Positions 6,470 to 14,751 of a DNA stretch of 64,000 nt are shown here, in pieces. Each line of letters opens with the position of its first letter. Positions within the stretch are counted from its first letter, which is position 1. Below the pieces are notes generated by a model. It ran no database searches. It was not told where the DNA came from and saw only the letters and a list, made by a program, of their open reading frames with translations. The translations under genes and the position numbers were made by a program. Location: positions 62,001-126,000 of the forward strand of contig JAFGGD010000008.1 of assembly GCA_016930695.1 (NCBI GenBank), written 5' to 3'. The stretch comes from Candidatus Eisenbacteria bacterium (GTDB lineage Bacteria; Orphanbacterota; Orphanbacteria; Orphanbacterales; Orphanbacteraceae).

Positions 6470-8800
6470 TCAGCCGCGCGGCCCGACGGCGTGGCCGGCG
6501 ACGTGGTCGCGGAGGCGATCGATCTCTCGGCCGAGAGGGGCGAGCGCCCCCTCCGCGCCGGAGAGGTCGCCGGCGCGGCCGAGCCCCTCCAGGCGTTCCG
6601 CGCATTGCCGCAGGCGCTCGGCGCCGAGACCCGCGGCCGCTCCCTTGAGCGCGTGGGCTCGATCGGCGGCCGCGACGCCGTCTCCGCGCTCGATCGCCTC
6701 GCGGATCTCCTCCATTCTCTCCGGCGACCGTTCGAGAAGAAGGGTGAGAAGGCGGTCGAACATCTCGTGGTCCCCCTCCATGCGGCGGAGGGCGCCTTGT
6801 CTATCGAGAACCGCCGCCGCGTCCGGCTCGCCGGAGAACGGAGGCGCGCAGCCCGCGTCGGGGCCGCCCGCGTCGGGCGCGCCGCGCCGCGCGATCACCC
6901 GGCGCAGATCCTCCGGGCGTATCGGCTTGCTCAGGTAGTCGTCCATGCCGGCGGCGAGAAAGCGCTCCCTGTCGCCGGGGAGGGCGTGGGCGGTCATGGC
7001 GATCACCGGCAGGGAGGCGAAGCGCCTGTCGGCGCGGATGGCGGCGGTCGCGGCGAGGCCGTCCATCTCGGGCATCTGGACGTCCATCAGAACCAGATCG
7101 AATGTCTCCCGCTCGAGAAACTCCAGCGCTTCCCGCCCGTTGGAGGCGACCCGCACCGTGTGCCCCGCCCTCTCGATCAGCGTTCGCGCCAGTGTCTGGT
7201 TGATCTCGTGATCCTCGGCGAGAAGGACGCGCGCCGGCTCGACCGGTTCCCCCTCCGGATCCGGCGGCGGCTCGAGACGGGATCGCGTCAGCTCGCTCTC
7301 CTCCGCCGCCCGGCCCATCACCCGGAGGACCGTTTCCAGGAGATCTCTCTGCTTCACCGGTTTGGTTTGGTATCCCTGCCAGCCCAGGTCCTTCCGGTTC
7401 GCGAAGCGGCCGAGCCGCTCCATCGAGGAGAGGAGGATCACCGGCGTTTCCGGGAGTTCCGGGTCGCGGTGGATCGCGTGGAGAATGTCCAAACCGTCGG
7501 TCCCGCCCATCTCCACGTCCAGGAGGGCGAGATCGAAGGGATCGCCCGCGGCGTGCGCCTCCCGGAGGAGGGTGAGCGCCCCGAAAGCGTCCGCGGCCTC
7601 TTCGGGCCGGCATCCCCAGGAGCGGAAAATCTCGCGCAGCATCCGCCGCCCGGCGCCGTTGTCGTCCACAAGGAGGACCTTCATGTTGTGAACGCTGATG
7701 TCTCGGACCGTTTCCTCGGCCCGGTGGCCGACACCCAACTCCACGGTGAAACGGAAAACGCTCCCCCGGTCCGGTCCGCTCTCCACGCCGATCCCGCCGT
7801 CCATGAGCCCGACCAGCTCACGACAGATGGCGAGACCGAGCCCTGTTCCGCCGTAGCGGCGGGAGGTGCTCCCGTCGGCCTGGCGGAAGCTCTCGAAGAT
7901 CCGCTCCGTCTGCTCCGGCGGGATGCCGATGCCGGTGTCGCGCACCGTCGCCTCCAGCACGACGCGTCCCTCGTCGCGCGACGAGGCGCGCACCTCGACC
8001 ACGACCTCTCCCCGGTCGGTGAACTTGATCGCGTTCCCGACCAGGTTGACGAAGACCTGCTGCAGGCGGAGCGGATCGCCGCGTAGGACCGGCGGCACGT
8101 CGCCCGCGACGTGGAAGAGGAGTTCCAGCCCTTTCTCGGCGGCGCGCCCGGCGGTGATGTCGTTCACGCGGTCCAGCACGCGGCAGACGTCGAAGTCGAC
8201 CCTCTCCAGCTCCATCCGCCCCGCCTCGATCTTGGAGAAATCGAGCACGTCGTTCAGAAGGGCGAGCAGAGTCTCGGCCGAGCCGCGCACCGCGTTCAAG
8301 TACCCCTGCTGCTCGGCGCTGAGGTCCGTGCCGAGGGCCAGCTCGGTCATGCCGATGATCCCATTCATTGGGGTGCGGATCTCGTGGCTGATGTTGGCGA
8401 GAAACTCCCCTTTGGATCGGCTCGCGTCCTCCGCCTCCGAGGCCAGCTTCCGCGAACGGACCACCGATTGCTCGAGCCGTTCGTTCATGGAGGCGAGCAC
8501 CTCCTCGGCGCTGGACCTGTCGAGTTCCCTCCGGCGGAGGGCGCCGGCGGCCGTGAGAATCCCGGCGGAGACGGCGCCCCAAAGGAGGGCGTGGATGGCG
8601 AGAAGGGCGAGGTCGGCGCGGCGGTCCTCCGCCGCTTCCGCGGCGGGCGCGGCGGCGCGGAACGAGCCCCTGGAGAGGGCCAGGTTTCCCGCGAGGGCCA
8701 GGGCGACGAGGGCGGTCCATCCGAGCAGAAGTCCCCAGGCGGCACCCCCGAGCCTCTTTCCGAACCCGCGAGGCCCTCGGTTCGACATTTCCGGCTTCAT
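6470..8800 (-). CDS. Hybrid sensor histidine kinase with two receivers and an Hpt domain
   Basis: The protein has 776 residues. Two hydrophobic segments (about 20-42 and 65-88) flank a short, Ala-rich extracytoplasmic stretch, so there is little sensor domain. A coiled linker leads to HisKA with H139 (NISHEIRTP), then HATPase_c ([25 protein letters not shown]). Receiver 1 has its phosphoacceptor in LALLDVEM; its other residues are partly altered. Receiver 2 is canonical ([22 protein letters not shown]). A C-terminal Hpt domain has [10 protein letters not shown]. This is the BarA/EvgS-like tripartite phosphorelay layout. The gene stands alone on the - strand. The REC-Hpt protein at 51499-52302 shows strong local similarity (MDVQMPE..DGL) and may belong to the same phosphorelay. 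Confidence 0.93.
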   Translation of the reverse strand: MKPEMSNRGPRGFGKRLGGAAWGLLLGWTALVALALAGNLALSRGSFRAAAPAAEAAEDRRADLALLAIHALLWGAVSAGILTAAGALRRRELDRSSAEEVLASMNERLEQSVVRSRKLASEAEDASRSKGEFLANISHEIRTPMNGIIGMTELALGTDLSAEQQGYLNAVRGSAETLLALLNDVLDFSKIEAGRMELERVDFDVCRVLDRVNDITAGRAAEKGLELLFHVAGDVPPVLRGDPLRLQQVFVNLVGNAIKFTDRGEVVVEVRASSRDEGRVVLEATVRDTGIGIPPEQTERIFESFRQADGSTSRRYGGTGLGLAICRELVGLMDGGIGVESGPDRGSVFRFTVELGVGHRAEETVRDISVHNMKVLLVDDNGAGRRMLREIFRSWGCRPEEAADAFGALTLLREAHAAGDPFDLALLDVEMGGTDGLDILHAIHRDPELPETPVILLSSMERLGRFANRKDLGWQGYQTKPVKQRDLLETVLRVMGRAAEESELTRSRLEPPPDPEGEPVEPARVLLAEDHEINQTLARTLIERAGHTVRVASNGREALEFLERETFDLVLMDVQMPEMDGLAATAAIRADRRFASLPVIAMTAHALPGDRERFLAAGMDDYLSKPIRPEDLRRVIARRGAPDAGGPDAGCAPPFSGEPDAAAVLDRQGALRRMEGDHEMFDRLLTLLLERSPERMEEIREAIERGDGVAAADRAHALKGAAAGLGAERLRQCAERLEGLGRAGDLSGAEGALAPLGREIDRLRDHVAGHAVGPRG

Positions 8801-8914
8801 GGCTCCTCTCCCGCGCGAAATCCGCCGCCGTTCCCGTCCGGGCGGCGCTCGGTTTCATCCCCCTTCGGAGGATCGGCACGGAAGGGGCGGCGCTTCAGCC
8901 GGCGCGGGGGGAAG

Positions 8915-9865
8915 TCAGCGGAGGAGAAGGAGCGCCGTGCCGGCGAGGGCGATGACGGCGCCCACCGCTTCACGGGGAGACGGCCTGTCCTTTTGGAACC
9001 AGGCGCCCAGGGGGAGGAGCCAGATCGGCGTGGTGCTGAGCAGTGTGAGGGCGATGCCGGTGGGAGCCCTCTTGATGGAGAGGACCATCAGGAATAGGCC
9101 GATAAAGGGCCCGAAGAAGCTGGCGAGGCAGAGCCGGGCGAGGATCCGGCCGCGCAGGATAAGCCGTGTCCAGTGGGCGAGATGCCCGCCGAGAAGGGCG
9201 AAGAGAAGGAGTCCGGCGGCCCCGGCGGTCGCCCGGATCTGGGTCGCGGCGAGGGTGTCCACCCTCGCGAGGGAAGGTTTCGCGAGGAGCGCGCCCACCG
9301 CCTGGCCCGCGGCGCCGCCTACGGAGAAGAGGACGCCGGCGAGGGTGACGTGGCGATGGAGGAACCCCCGATCAGGGCAGGGGACGGCGCCGCAGTCCGG
9401 GACGGGCGGGTGGGTGAGGCCGTCCGGCGCGGCGCGGCGTTTTTCGCCGACCACAAGGGCGATCCCGGCGAGGGCGATCACCATGCCGGCGATCCCGGCG
9501 CCGCCGAGCCGCTCGCCGAGGAAGAGGTAGCCGCCGAGGGCGCCGATCACCGGGTTCAGCGAGAAGACGAGCATCGCCCGGCGCGTGCCGAGCGTGACGA
9601 AGCCGCGGAAGAGGAGCGAGTCGCCGAGGCTGAGGCCGACCAGGCCGCTCAGGGCGAGAAGGGCGATGTCGGCGGGCGGGACGCCGCGCCCCCAGGGGAC
9701 GCCGTCGCGGATCAGAAAGACGGAACCGAAGAGGAAGACCGCCGCGACGGTCTTGAATGTGTTCGCCGCCGTCGGAGTGGAGATCCGGCCCGCGGAGGTG
9801 AACGCAATGGATGTGGACGCCCAGATGATCGCCGCTCCGAGTGCGGCCATTTCGCCGATCGGCAT
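8915..9865 (-). CDS. EamA/DMT-family transporter
   Basis: The 316-residue hydrophobic protein has about ten transmembrane helices in two homologous halves. Each half contains the EamA hallmark of a small-residue-rich helix followed by a conserved Pro-containing segment (LVFSLNPVIGALGGYLFLGE in the first half; STTPIWLLPLGAWF in the second). These are inner-membrane drug/metabolite-type permeases; substrate specificity cannot be deduced. The loop between the halves (about 150-172) contains two Cys-Pro pairs (PDCG and PCPD), which is unusual. It is convergent with nothing close by, and a repeat-rich intergenic region lies immediately upstream of its start. Confidence 0.88.
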   Translation of the reverse strand: MPIGEMAALGAAIIWASTSIAFTSAGRISTPTAANTFKTVAAVFLFGSVFLIRDGVPWGRGVPPADIALLALSGLVGLSLGDSLLFRGFVTLGTRRAMLVFSLNPVIGALGGYLFLGERLGGAGIAGMVIALAGIALVVGEKRRAAPDGLTHPPVPDCGAVPCPDRGFLHRHVTLAGVLFSVGGAAGQAVGALLAKPSLARVDTLAATQIRATAGAAGLLLFALLGGHLAHWTRLILRGRILARLCLASFFGPFIGLFLMVLSIKRAPTGIALTLLSTTPIWLLPLGAWFQKDRPSPREAVGAVIALAGTALLLLR

Positions 9866-9940
9866 TCACCCACTCCTTCCGAGTTGCCCTGTACCGCGGC
9901 AAAGAAGGGAAAATCTTACCATAAAGAGAAGAAAGACCGC

Positions 9941-10033
9941 GGACGGACGGGGTAATCCCTCTCGGAGTCCGGGGCGTTTGGTATCGGCATCGATTCTTTC
10001 TCTTCCCCCACCGGTCTCCCTTCGGGGCACGGT
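9941..10033 (-). repeat. Dispersed repeat, copy 1 (A type)
   Basis: A 93-nt unit starting GGACGGACGGGGTAATCC and ending TTCGGGGCACGGT on the + strand. It is nearly identical to copy 2, which begins 103 nt later. Between the conserved ends it carries a short ATCGNN hexamer run (ATCGGCATCGATT). Confidence 0.85.
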
Positions 10034-10043
10034 GTGGGAAGGA

Positions 10044-10135
10044 GGACGGACGGGTAATCCTTCTCGGAGTCCGGGGCGCTTGGAATCGGTATCGATTCTT
10101 TCTCTTCCCCCACCGGTCTCCCTTCGGGGCACGGT
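10044..10135 (-). repeat. Dispersed repeat, copy 2 (A type)
   Basis: Direct repeat of copy 1 with only a handful of substitutions (for example ATCGGT for ATCGGC). The unit is directly followed by a small perfect hairpin, GGATGC-TTCC-GCATCC (10138-10153), that marks the turning point before the copies in the other orientation. Confidence 0.85.
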
Positions 10136-10258
10136 CCGGATGCTTCCGCATCCTCCCTCTTCTCGCTCGCCGACCCACCTTTGCCCGCCCCGATAAGCTC
10201 GACAGATTCATTTACGCCTCGACGGAGGCGGGCTCCGGTGGGTGCCCGGCGAGTCGAG

Positions 10259-10353
10259 ACGGCCCCGAGAGGGAGACCGGCGGCGGAAGGGAGGTCGCCC
10301 GCCCCTTCTCCTCGAAGGATCACACCGCCCGTCCGGGGAGGAAGCGGAGGGGA
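10259..10353 (+). repeat. Dispersed repeat, copy 3 (B type, inverted)
   Basis: Starts ACGGCCCCGAGAGGGAGACCGG and contains GAAGGATCACACCGCCCGTCC. Its two end blocks match the reverse complement of copies 1 and 2 (GGGAGACCGG...GGAAG and GAAGGAT.AC..CCGTCC), with a different internal spacer. Confidence 0.75.
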
Positions 10354-10376
10354 TGGCGGGAGAGGGAGAAGCGCTG

Positions 10377-10476
10377 ACGGCTCCGAGAGGGAGACCGGCG
10401 GCGGAAGGGAGGTCGCCCGTACCGCCCCTTCTCCTCGAAGGATCACGCCGTCCGTCCGGGGAGGAGGCGGAAGGGA
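10377..10476 (+). repeat. Dispersed repeat, copy 4 (B type, inverted)
   Basis: Direct repeat of copy 3 at a period of 118 nt, with a 4-nt insertion (GTAC) in the spacer. It ends in the CCGTCCGTCCGGGGAGGAGGCGG block. Confidence 0.75.
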
Positions 10477-10507
10477 GAGTGGGAGAGGGCTAGGGTGAGG
10501 GCGTCTT

Positions 10508-10566
10508 TATCGGTATCGACATCGAAATCGGATTCCGCCGTCCGTCCGAGGAGGAGCGCAAAGGGG
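10508..10566 (+). repeat. Partial fifth repeat copy with (ATCGNN)4 microsatellite
   Basis: Four ATCGNN hexamers in tandem (10509-10532) run into CCGCCGTCCGTCCGAGGAGGAGCG, which matches the right end of copies 3 and 4. The hexamer run corresponds to the two-unit version inside copies 1 and 2, so the spacer appears to vary in repeat number. Confidence 0.65.
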
Positions 10567-10604
10567 TGATGTCTGTTCGGGATAGAGGTGAGAGTGCCAA
10601 CGCG

Positions 10605-10805
10605 TCAGCGGATCGGGGCCGGCGTCCTCTCTTCCGCCGTCTCCGTCCCGTTCGGCAGGACCGGACAGCGGTTGCGATCGCGGAGCGCCCGGATGAAAAG
10701 GGCGCGCGCGGTGGGCGAGGCGCCTCCGTTTTTCGATAGCGGGCCCGAATCGCGCAGAATCCTCTGGGAGAGGCGTCGCAGGGTTCGTTCGTCGGTTTGC
10801 ATCAT
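10605..10805 (-). CDS. Hypothetical small protein (66 aa), uncertain
   Basis: A 66-residue ORF rich in Arg and Thr starts with two Met codons (MMQTDERTLRRLSQ). GGAAAGGACGGAG stands just upstream as a plausible ribosome site. About 65-75 nt further upstream a TATAAC motif could serve as a -10 element. It is codirectional with and downstream of glycogen phosphorylase (148 nt gap). I recognise no domain. A helical, DNA- or RNA-binding small protein would fit the composition, but that is speculation, and the ORF may be spurious. Confidence 0.35.
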   Translation of the reverse strand: MMQTDERTLRRLSQRILRDSGPLSKNGGASPTARALFIRALRDRNRCPVLPNGTETAEERTPAPIR

Positions 10806-10952
10806 CTCCGTCCTTTCCGGCGGTGGGGGGATCGTCCGGAGTGGAGCGACCCTTTCTTTACCGGGTATCGGCGGAGAGCGTTATAACTTTAGGCGGATTT
10901 GGTGTTCTTGTCCGGTGGATAAGAAGTCGGTGGAAGCCAGACGGTCCCTTCC

Positions 10953-13427
10953 TCACCGTTGTGTTTCTATTCCCCAGATCTCCCGGGCGTAGGCGCTGAT
11001 CGTCCTGTCGCTGCTGAACTTGCCGATTCTGGCCACGTTATGGATCGCCTTGGCCGCCCATTCGTCGGGCCGGCGGTACAGACGGGTCACCTTCTCCTGC
11101 GTGTCGATGTAGGAGGGGAGATCGGCGAGGTGGAAATAGGGATCCTGCTGATTGACGAGGGACTCGAAGATCCACTTGTACAGGTCCGGTTCGCGGGTGG
11201 GGCAGAAGAGGTCGGAGTTGATGGCGTCCATCACGCGCCGGACGTAGTGGTTGTTGGAGTAGTAATTCCAGGTGTTGTAACCGCCGTTCCGGCGCATCTC
11301 CTCGATCTCTTCCGCGCGGAGCCCGAAGATGAAGATGTTCTCCGCGCCCACCTCCTGCATGATCTCGATGTTCGCCCCGTCCAGGGTTCCCACCGTGAGC
11401 GCGCCGTTCATCGAGAATTTCATGTTCCCCGTTCCCGAGGCTTCCATGCCGGCGGTGGAGATCTGTTCGCTCACGTCGGCGGCGGGGATGATCTTCTCGG
11501 CCAGGGAGACGCGGTAGTCGGGGATGAAAACGACCCGGAGACGCCCGCGGACCCTCTTGTCGTTGTTCACGACCGAGCCGACGCCGTGGATCAGGCGGAT
11601 CACCTGCTTGGCGGCCCAGTACCCGGGCGCGGCCTTGCCGGCGAAAACGTAGGTGCGGGGAACGCCGATGTCCCTGCCGTCCTCGATGATGGTGAAGTAC
11701 TGGTGGACGATCTGCATCACGTTGAGGAGCTGCCGCTTGTATTCGTGGATCCTCTTGACCTGGCAATCGAAGATCGAGTCCGGGTCGACCTCCTCCTGGG
11801 TCGTCTCCCGGATCAGCTTGCCGAGGCGGACCTTGTTTTCCCGTTTGATTCGGCGGAACTCCTCCTGGAAGGCGGTGTCCTCGGCGTGGGCGTCGAGGCC
11901 GCGGAGGCGGTCCAGGTCGGTGATCCAGCCGTCGCCGATGGTCCGGTTGATCAGGTCGCTCAGCTCCGGGTTCGCCTTCAGGAGCCAACGCCTCTGGGTG
12001 ACGCCGTTCGTCTTGTTGTTGAACTTCTCCGGCCACATCTCGAAAAAGTCGGGGACCAGATTCTTCTTGATCAGCTCGCTGTGCAGGTCCGCCACGCCGT
12101 TCACGGAGTGGCTGCCGACGATGGCCAGATGCGCCATCCGCACGCGCTTTTCGTCGTCTTCCTCGATGACCGCCATCCGCTGCCGCCTCTTCTCGTCTCC
12201 CGGCCAGATGCGCTCGATCCGCTTCAGGAAGCGATCGTTGATCTCTTCGATGATCTGGAGGTGTCGGGGGACGACCCGCCGGAGGAGGCAGACCGGCCAT
12301 TTCTCGAGCGCCTCCGGCAGCAGGGTGTGGTTGGTGTAGCCGAATGTTTTCACCGTCAGCGCCCAGGCTTTCTCCCACTCCAGGGCGCGCTCGTCCACCA
12401 GAATCCGCATCAACTCGGCGATGGCGAGAGCGGGGTGCGTGTCGTTGAGCTGGATCGCCGTGCGCTCCGGGAAGCGCTCGATTTCTTCGTTCTCCTGGAA
12501 GAACTTCTGGGTGATGTCCCAGAGGGCGCAGGCGATGAAGAAATACTCCTGCAGGAGGCGCAGTTCCCGGCCCGCCTCGACCGAGTCGGAGGGATAGAGC
12601 ACCTTGGAGATCGTCTCGCTCGCCACCTTTCGTTCAACGGCCCGGAGGTAGTCGCCGCCGTTGAAAATCCCCATGTCGAATTCGTGGGAGGAACGGGCGG
12701 AATACAGGCGGAGCGTGTTCACTGTCCGGCCGCCGTAACCGACGATCGGCATGTCGTAGGGGACGCCGATGAGGATGCTCCAGTCCATCCACATCGGGTT
12801 GTACCCGCCCTCGCGATCGCTGGTGTGCTCCAGGCGCCCGTAGGCGGGGACGATGCAGGCTTGGTCCGGCCGCTCGATCAGCCAGGGGGTGCCGAAGGAG
12901 CGCCACTGGTCCGGGCGCTCGCGCTGCTGGCCGTTGGCGATCTGCTGGCGGAAGAGGCCGTACTCGTAGTTGATGCCGTACCCGAAGCCGGGCATGTCGA
13001 GGGTGGCCAGGGAGTCGAGGAAGCAGGCGGCGAGCCGACCGAGGCCGCCGTTCCCGAGGGCGGCGTCGTTCTCTCCCTCCCGCACCTCCTCCAGATCGAC
13101 GCCCATCCGGTCCAGCGCCTCTCGGGCCGTTTCGAAGAGGCCGAGGTTGAGGAGGTTGTTCCCGAGGGACCGCCCGATCAGGAACTCCATGGAAAGATAA
13201 TGGAGACGTTTCGCCCCGTTCCGCCGGTAGCGCTCCTCCGTTTCGATCATTCCGTCCACGAGACGGTCGCGGATGGCGAGGGCGACGGCGGTGAACAGCT
13301 CCTGGCCGGAGAGGTTTTTCCAGTTCCTCCCCATGGAGTAACGCACGTGTCGCTGGATCGCCTGTTGCATCTCCGACACGGAATCGGCGGAGACGGAAAC
13401 GGTCGTGCTTCCGGGAACAGTAGCCAT
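10953..13427 (-). CDS. glgP: Glycogen/alpha-glucan phosphorylase
   Basis: The protein has 824 residues, the usual length for GT35 phosphorylases. The pyridoxal phosphate lysine is K670 in GTGNMKFSMNG, and the flanking LTVGTLDGANIEI is the family signature. Other conserved segments include LGNGGLGRLAACFLDS, NYEYGLFRQ, HTLLPEALE and CQVKRIHEYKRQLLN. It releases glucose-1-phosphate from glycogen or maltodextrin by phosphorolysis in the cytoplasm. It stands alone, with no glgC, glgA or glgB nearby. ATG 13427 follows GGGGATGGAGATAGGGATCC. The upstream leader contains an 18-nt inverted repeat at 13526-13543. Confidence 0.98.
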   Translation of the reverse strand: MATVPGSTTVSVSADSVSEMQQAIQRHVRYSMGRNWKNLSGQELFTAVALAIRDRLVDGMIETEERYRRNGAKRLHYLSMEFLIGRSLGNNLLNLGLFETAREALDRMGVDLEEVREGENDAALGNGGLGRLAACFLDSLATLDMPGFGYGINYEYGLFRQQIANGQQRERPDQWRSFGTPWLIERPDQACIVPAYGRLEHTSDREGGYNPMWMDWSILIGVPYDMPIVGYGGRTVNTLRLYSARSSHEFDMGIFNGGDYLRAVERKVASETISKVLYPSDSVEAGRELRLLQEYFFIACALWDITQKFFQENEEIERFPERTAIQLNDTHPALAIAELMRILVDERALEWEKAWALTVKTFGYTNHTLLPEALEKWPVCLLRRVVPRHLQIIEEINDRFLKRIERIWPGDEKRRQRMAVIEEDDEKRVRMAHLAIVGSHSVNGVADLHSELIKKNLVPDFFEMWPEKFNNKTNGVTQRRWLLKANPELSDLINRTIGDGWITDLDRLRGLDAHAEDTAFQEEFRRIKRENKVRLGKLIRETTQEEVDPDSIFDCQVKRIHEYKRQLLNVMQIVHQYFTIIEDGRDIGVPRTYVFAGKAAPGYWAAKQVIRLIHGVGSVVNNDKRVRGRLRVVFIPDYRVSLAEKIIPAADVSEQISTAGMEASGTGNMKFSMNGALTVGTLDGANIEIMQEVGAENIFIFGLRAEEIEEMRRNGGYNTWNYYSNNHYVRRVMDAINSDLFCPTREPDLYKWIFESLVNQQDPYFHLADLPSYIDTQEKVTRLYRRPDEWAAKAIHNVARIGKFSSDRTISAYAREIWGIETQR

Positions 13428-13732
13428 GGATCCCTATCTCCATCCCCGCGCCCGGTGCTCCGGCCGCCGGGGAAATGGTCCTCCCCCGCGCCGGACCTCG
13501 CGCAGGTCGTCGGTGCGCACCCATGCGCCGCTCCTGAGCGGCGGGGGCCGTTCGGATCTTACGGGGGGCCCGTCTATCCGCTTTTCGGACGTTCACCCGA
13601 TCCGGTTGAGGTGTTTCCGCGGGCGGTCATGAACGGCGGGGCGCTCCGCGATCGAAACGCCCCGCCCCCGCTTCTCGGGGGACCGTCCCCGCCGGGGAGA
13701 CGCCCCCCACCGTGTTATTCGCTCCGTTCCCT
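13428..13732. other. Intergenic region with inverted repeat between ferritin and glycogen phosphorylase
   Basis: About 305 nt, with both flanking genes on the - strand. An inverted repeat CGCCGCTC-CT-GAGCGGCG occupies 13526-13543, about 100 nt before glgP. A 6-7 bp GGGGCG/CGCCCC hairpin near 13655-13685 might end the ferritin transcript but lacks a T-tract. I see no ORF or clear promoter. Confidence 0.5.
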
Positions 13733-14227
13733 TTACGCCGCGCCGCGGGCGGCGAGTTGGCGGTCGATCATGAAGAGACCGTTGGTGTTGGCGCCGACCA
13801 TCTTGAGCATCTGCACCACCTCGTCCACCGACGCCTCCTCTTCCACCTGCTCCGTCACGAACCACTGGAGCATGGCCTGGGTGGCGTGGTCCTTCTCGAC
13901 GACGGCCAGGTTCACCAGCTTGTCGATCGAGGCGGTCACCTTCTGCTCGTGCAGATAGGCGTCCTGGAAGGCGGCGAGGGGGGTCTTCCACGTGGCCTGG
14001 GGCGCGGAGATGGCCTGCAGCGTCGCCGTTCCGCCCCGCTCCAGGATGTAGTTTTGGATCTTCAGCCCGTGCCCGACCTCTTCCTGAGCCTGCATGCGCA
14101 TCCAGGCCGCGGCCCCGTTCAGGTTCTTGGCCGCGAAATCGACGGACATGGAGAGGTAAAGATAGGCGCTTTCCAGCTCCATGTTCACTTGGTCGTTCAG
14201 GGCTTTCTCCATTTTCTTCTTCAGCAT
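13733..14227 (-). CDS. ftn: Ferritin (non-heme)
   Basis: The protein has 164 residues in a four-helix ferritin-like fold. The ferroxidase centre residues are visible: E17, E50 and H53 in the first helix pair, then the later E and Q residues in the YLHEQKVT and FVTEQVEEE segments. The second half matches bacterial FtnA (WFVTEQVEEEASVDEVVQ). It stores iron as ferric mineral in the cytoplasm and limits Fenton chemistry. The next gene upstream on the same strand is the selenoprotein-type ArsC/Spx gene (97 nt gap), so a shared redox or iron-stress role is possible but not shown. GGAGAAAGCC precedes the ATG. Confidence 0.95.
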   Translation of the reverse strand: MLKKKMEKALNDQVNMELESAYLYLSMSVDFAAKNLNGAAAWMRMQAQEEVGHGLKIQNYILERGGTATLQAISAPQATWKTPLAAFQDAYLHEQKVTASIDKLVNLAVVEKDHATQAMLQWFVTEQVEEEASVDEVVQMLKMVGANTNGLFMIDRQLAARGAA

Positions 14228-14324
14228 GGCTTTCTCCTCGCGCCTCCGGGGCGAGGCGCCTGGTCTTGGTTTCTATACGTTTCCGGACGGAGGCGAACCG
14301 CGTTCTCCGCGCGGCCCGGGCGGC

Positions 14325-14660
14325 TCAGAGCCGCCGGTACGCCTCTTCGTCCAGTCCGAATATGTATGTGTTCCCCTTCACCGCCAGGGGGCGGCGGAGA
14401 AGGTTCATGTCTTCTCTCATGAGGCGGATCGCCTCTCGTTTGCCGATCTTCTTCCCCTTCAAGCCGCGCTCACGGAAGGGGATGCTGCGGGGATTCAGAA
14501 AATCCTCCACCGGGCGGTCGCCGATGAGGCTTTCCAGCTCCTTCCGGGTGAGGGGGGCCTTGTCGAAGTCGCGCCACTCCGTCTCCACACCGAGTTCCCG
14601 CAAGAGACCTCTTGCCTTCCGACAGGTGCTTCAAGTGGATTTGCAGTAGACGCGGATCAA
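14325..14660 (-). CDS. ArsC/Spx-family thiol-redox protein with in-frame TGA (selenocysteine)
   Basis: A conventional call starts at TTG 14603 and gives a 92-aa protein that lacks the redox motif. Reading upstream in frame restores the missing N-terminus: TTG 14660, then I-R-V-Y-C-K-S-T, TGA (complement 14631-14633), then S-T-C-R-K-A-R. This aligns exactly with the ArsC/Spx start (Y-x-K/N-x-x-C-x-x-C-R-K-A), with TGA in place of the first, nucleophilic Cys (residue 10 of 111) and C13 as resolving Cys. The rest fits PF03960: PLTRKEL, PVEDFLN, and LLRRPL with the conserved Arg-Pro. GGGAGAGGGAGA stands before the TTG. A SECIS-like hairpin follows the TGA. Family members are arsenate reductases or Spx-like/YffB-like redox proteins; which one applies here is not decidable. 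A simple nonsense mutation is unlikely given the SECIS. Confidence 0.88.
14585..14633 (-). promoter_or_regulatory. Bacterial SECIS-like element directly after the TGA codon
   Basis: In the mRNA sense the TGA (14633-14631) is followed, 21 nt later, by a GGUC loop (14609-14606). A perfect 6-bp stem GCAAGA/TCTTGC (14615-14610 with 14605-14600) closes the loop. A lower CACC/GGTG stem (14628-14625 with 14591-14588) closes the base. Distance and loop match the requirement for SelB binding in bacteria; the E. coli fdhF SECIS has an 18-nt distance and a GGUCU loop. Confidence 0.82.
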
Positions 14661-14751
14661 TCTCCCTCTCCCATTCTCCCGGTCGAGCCTCGTGTCCGGT
14701 TCGAGATCTATAAGATAAAACGTTTCGCGTCTCCGAGCCAACCCCGGAAAA

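Larger units (their letters stand above)
9866..10604. other. Repeat-rich intergenic region
   Basis: About 740 nt without a credible gene between the transporter and a small candidate gene at 10605. It is built from two direct copies of one repeat (9941 and 10044), two copies of a related element in the opposite orientation (10259 and 10377) and a partial fifth copy (10508). ORFs across it are translations of the repeat units and have no independent support. Confidence 0.75.

Noticed and set aside
9372-10211. ORFs encoding repeated Arg/Lys-rich peptides across the intergenic repeats
   Set aside because: They are translations of the DNA repeat units in several frames; no frame is favoured and no start signal is present.
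9941-10476. CRISPR array
   Set aside because: Units are about 90 nt long, only two per orientation, with no regular unique spacers and no cas genes nearby.
14325-14603. ArsC-like gene as a simple N-terminally truncated pseudogene or a frameshift
   Set aside because: The frame continues upstream without shift, with a single TGA at the redox Cys and a SECIS hairpin after it, so recoding explains the data better than decay.
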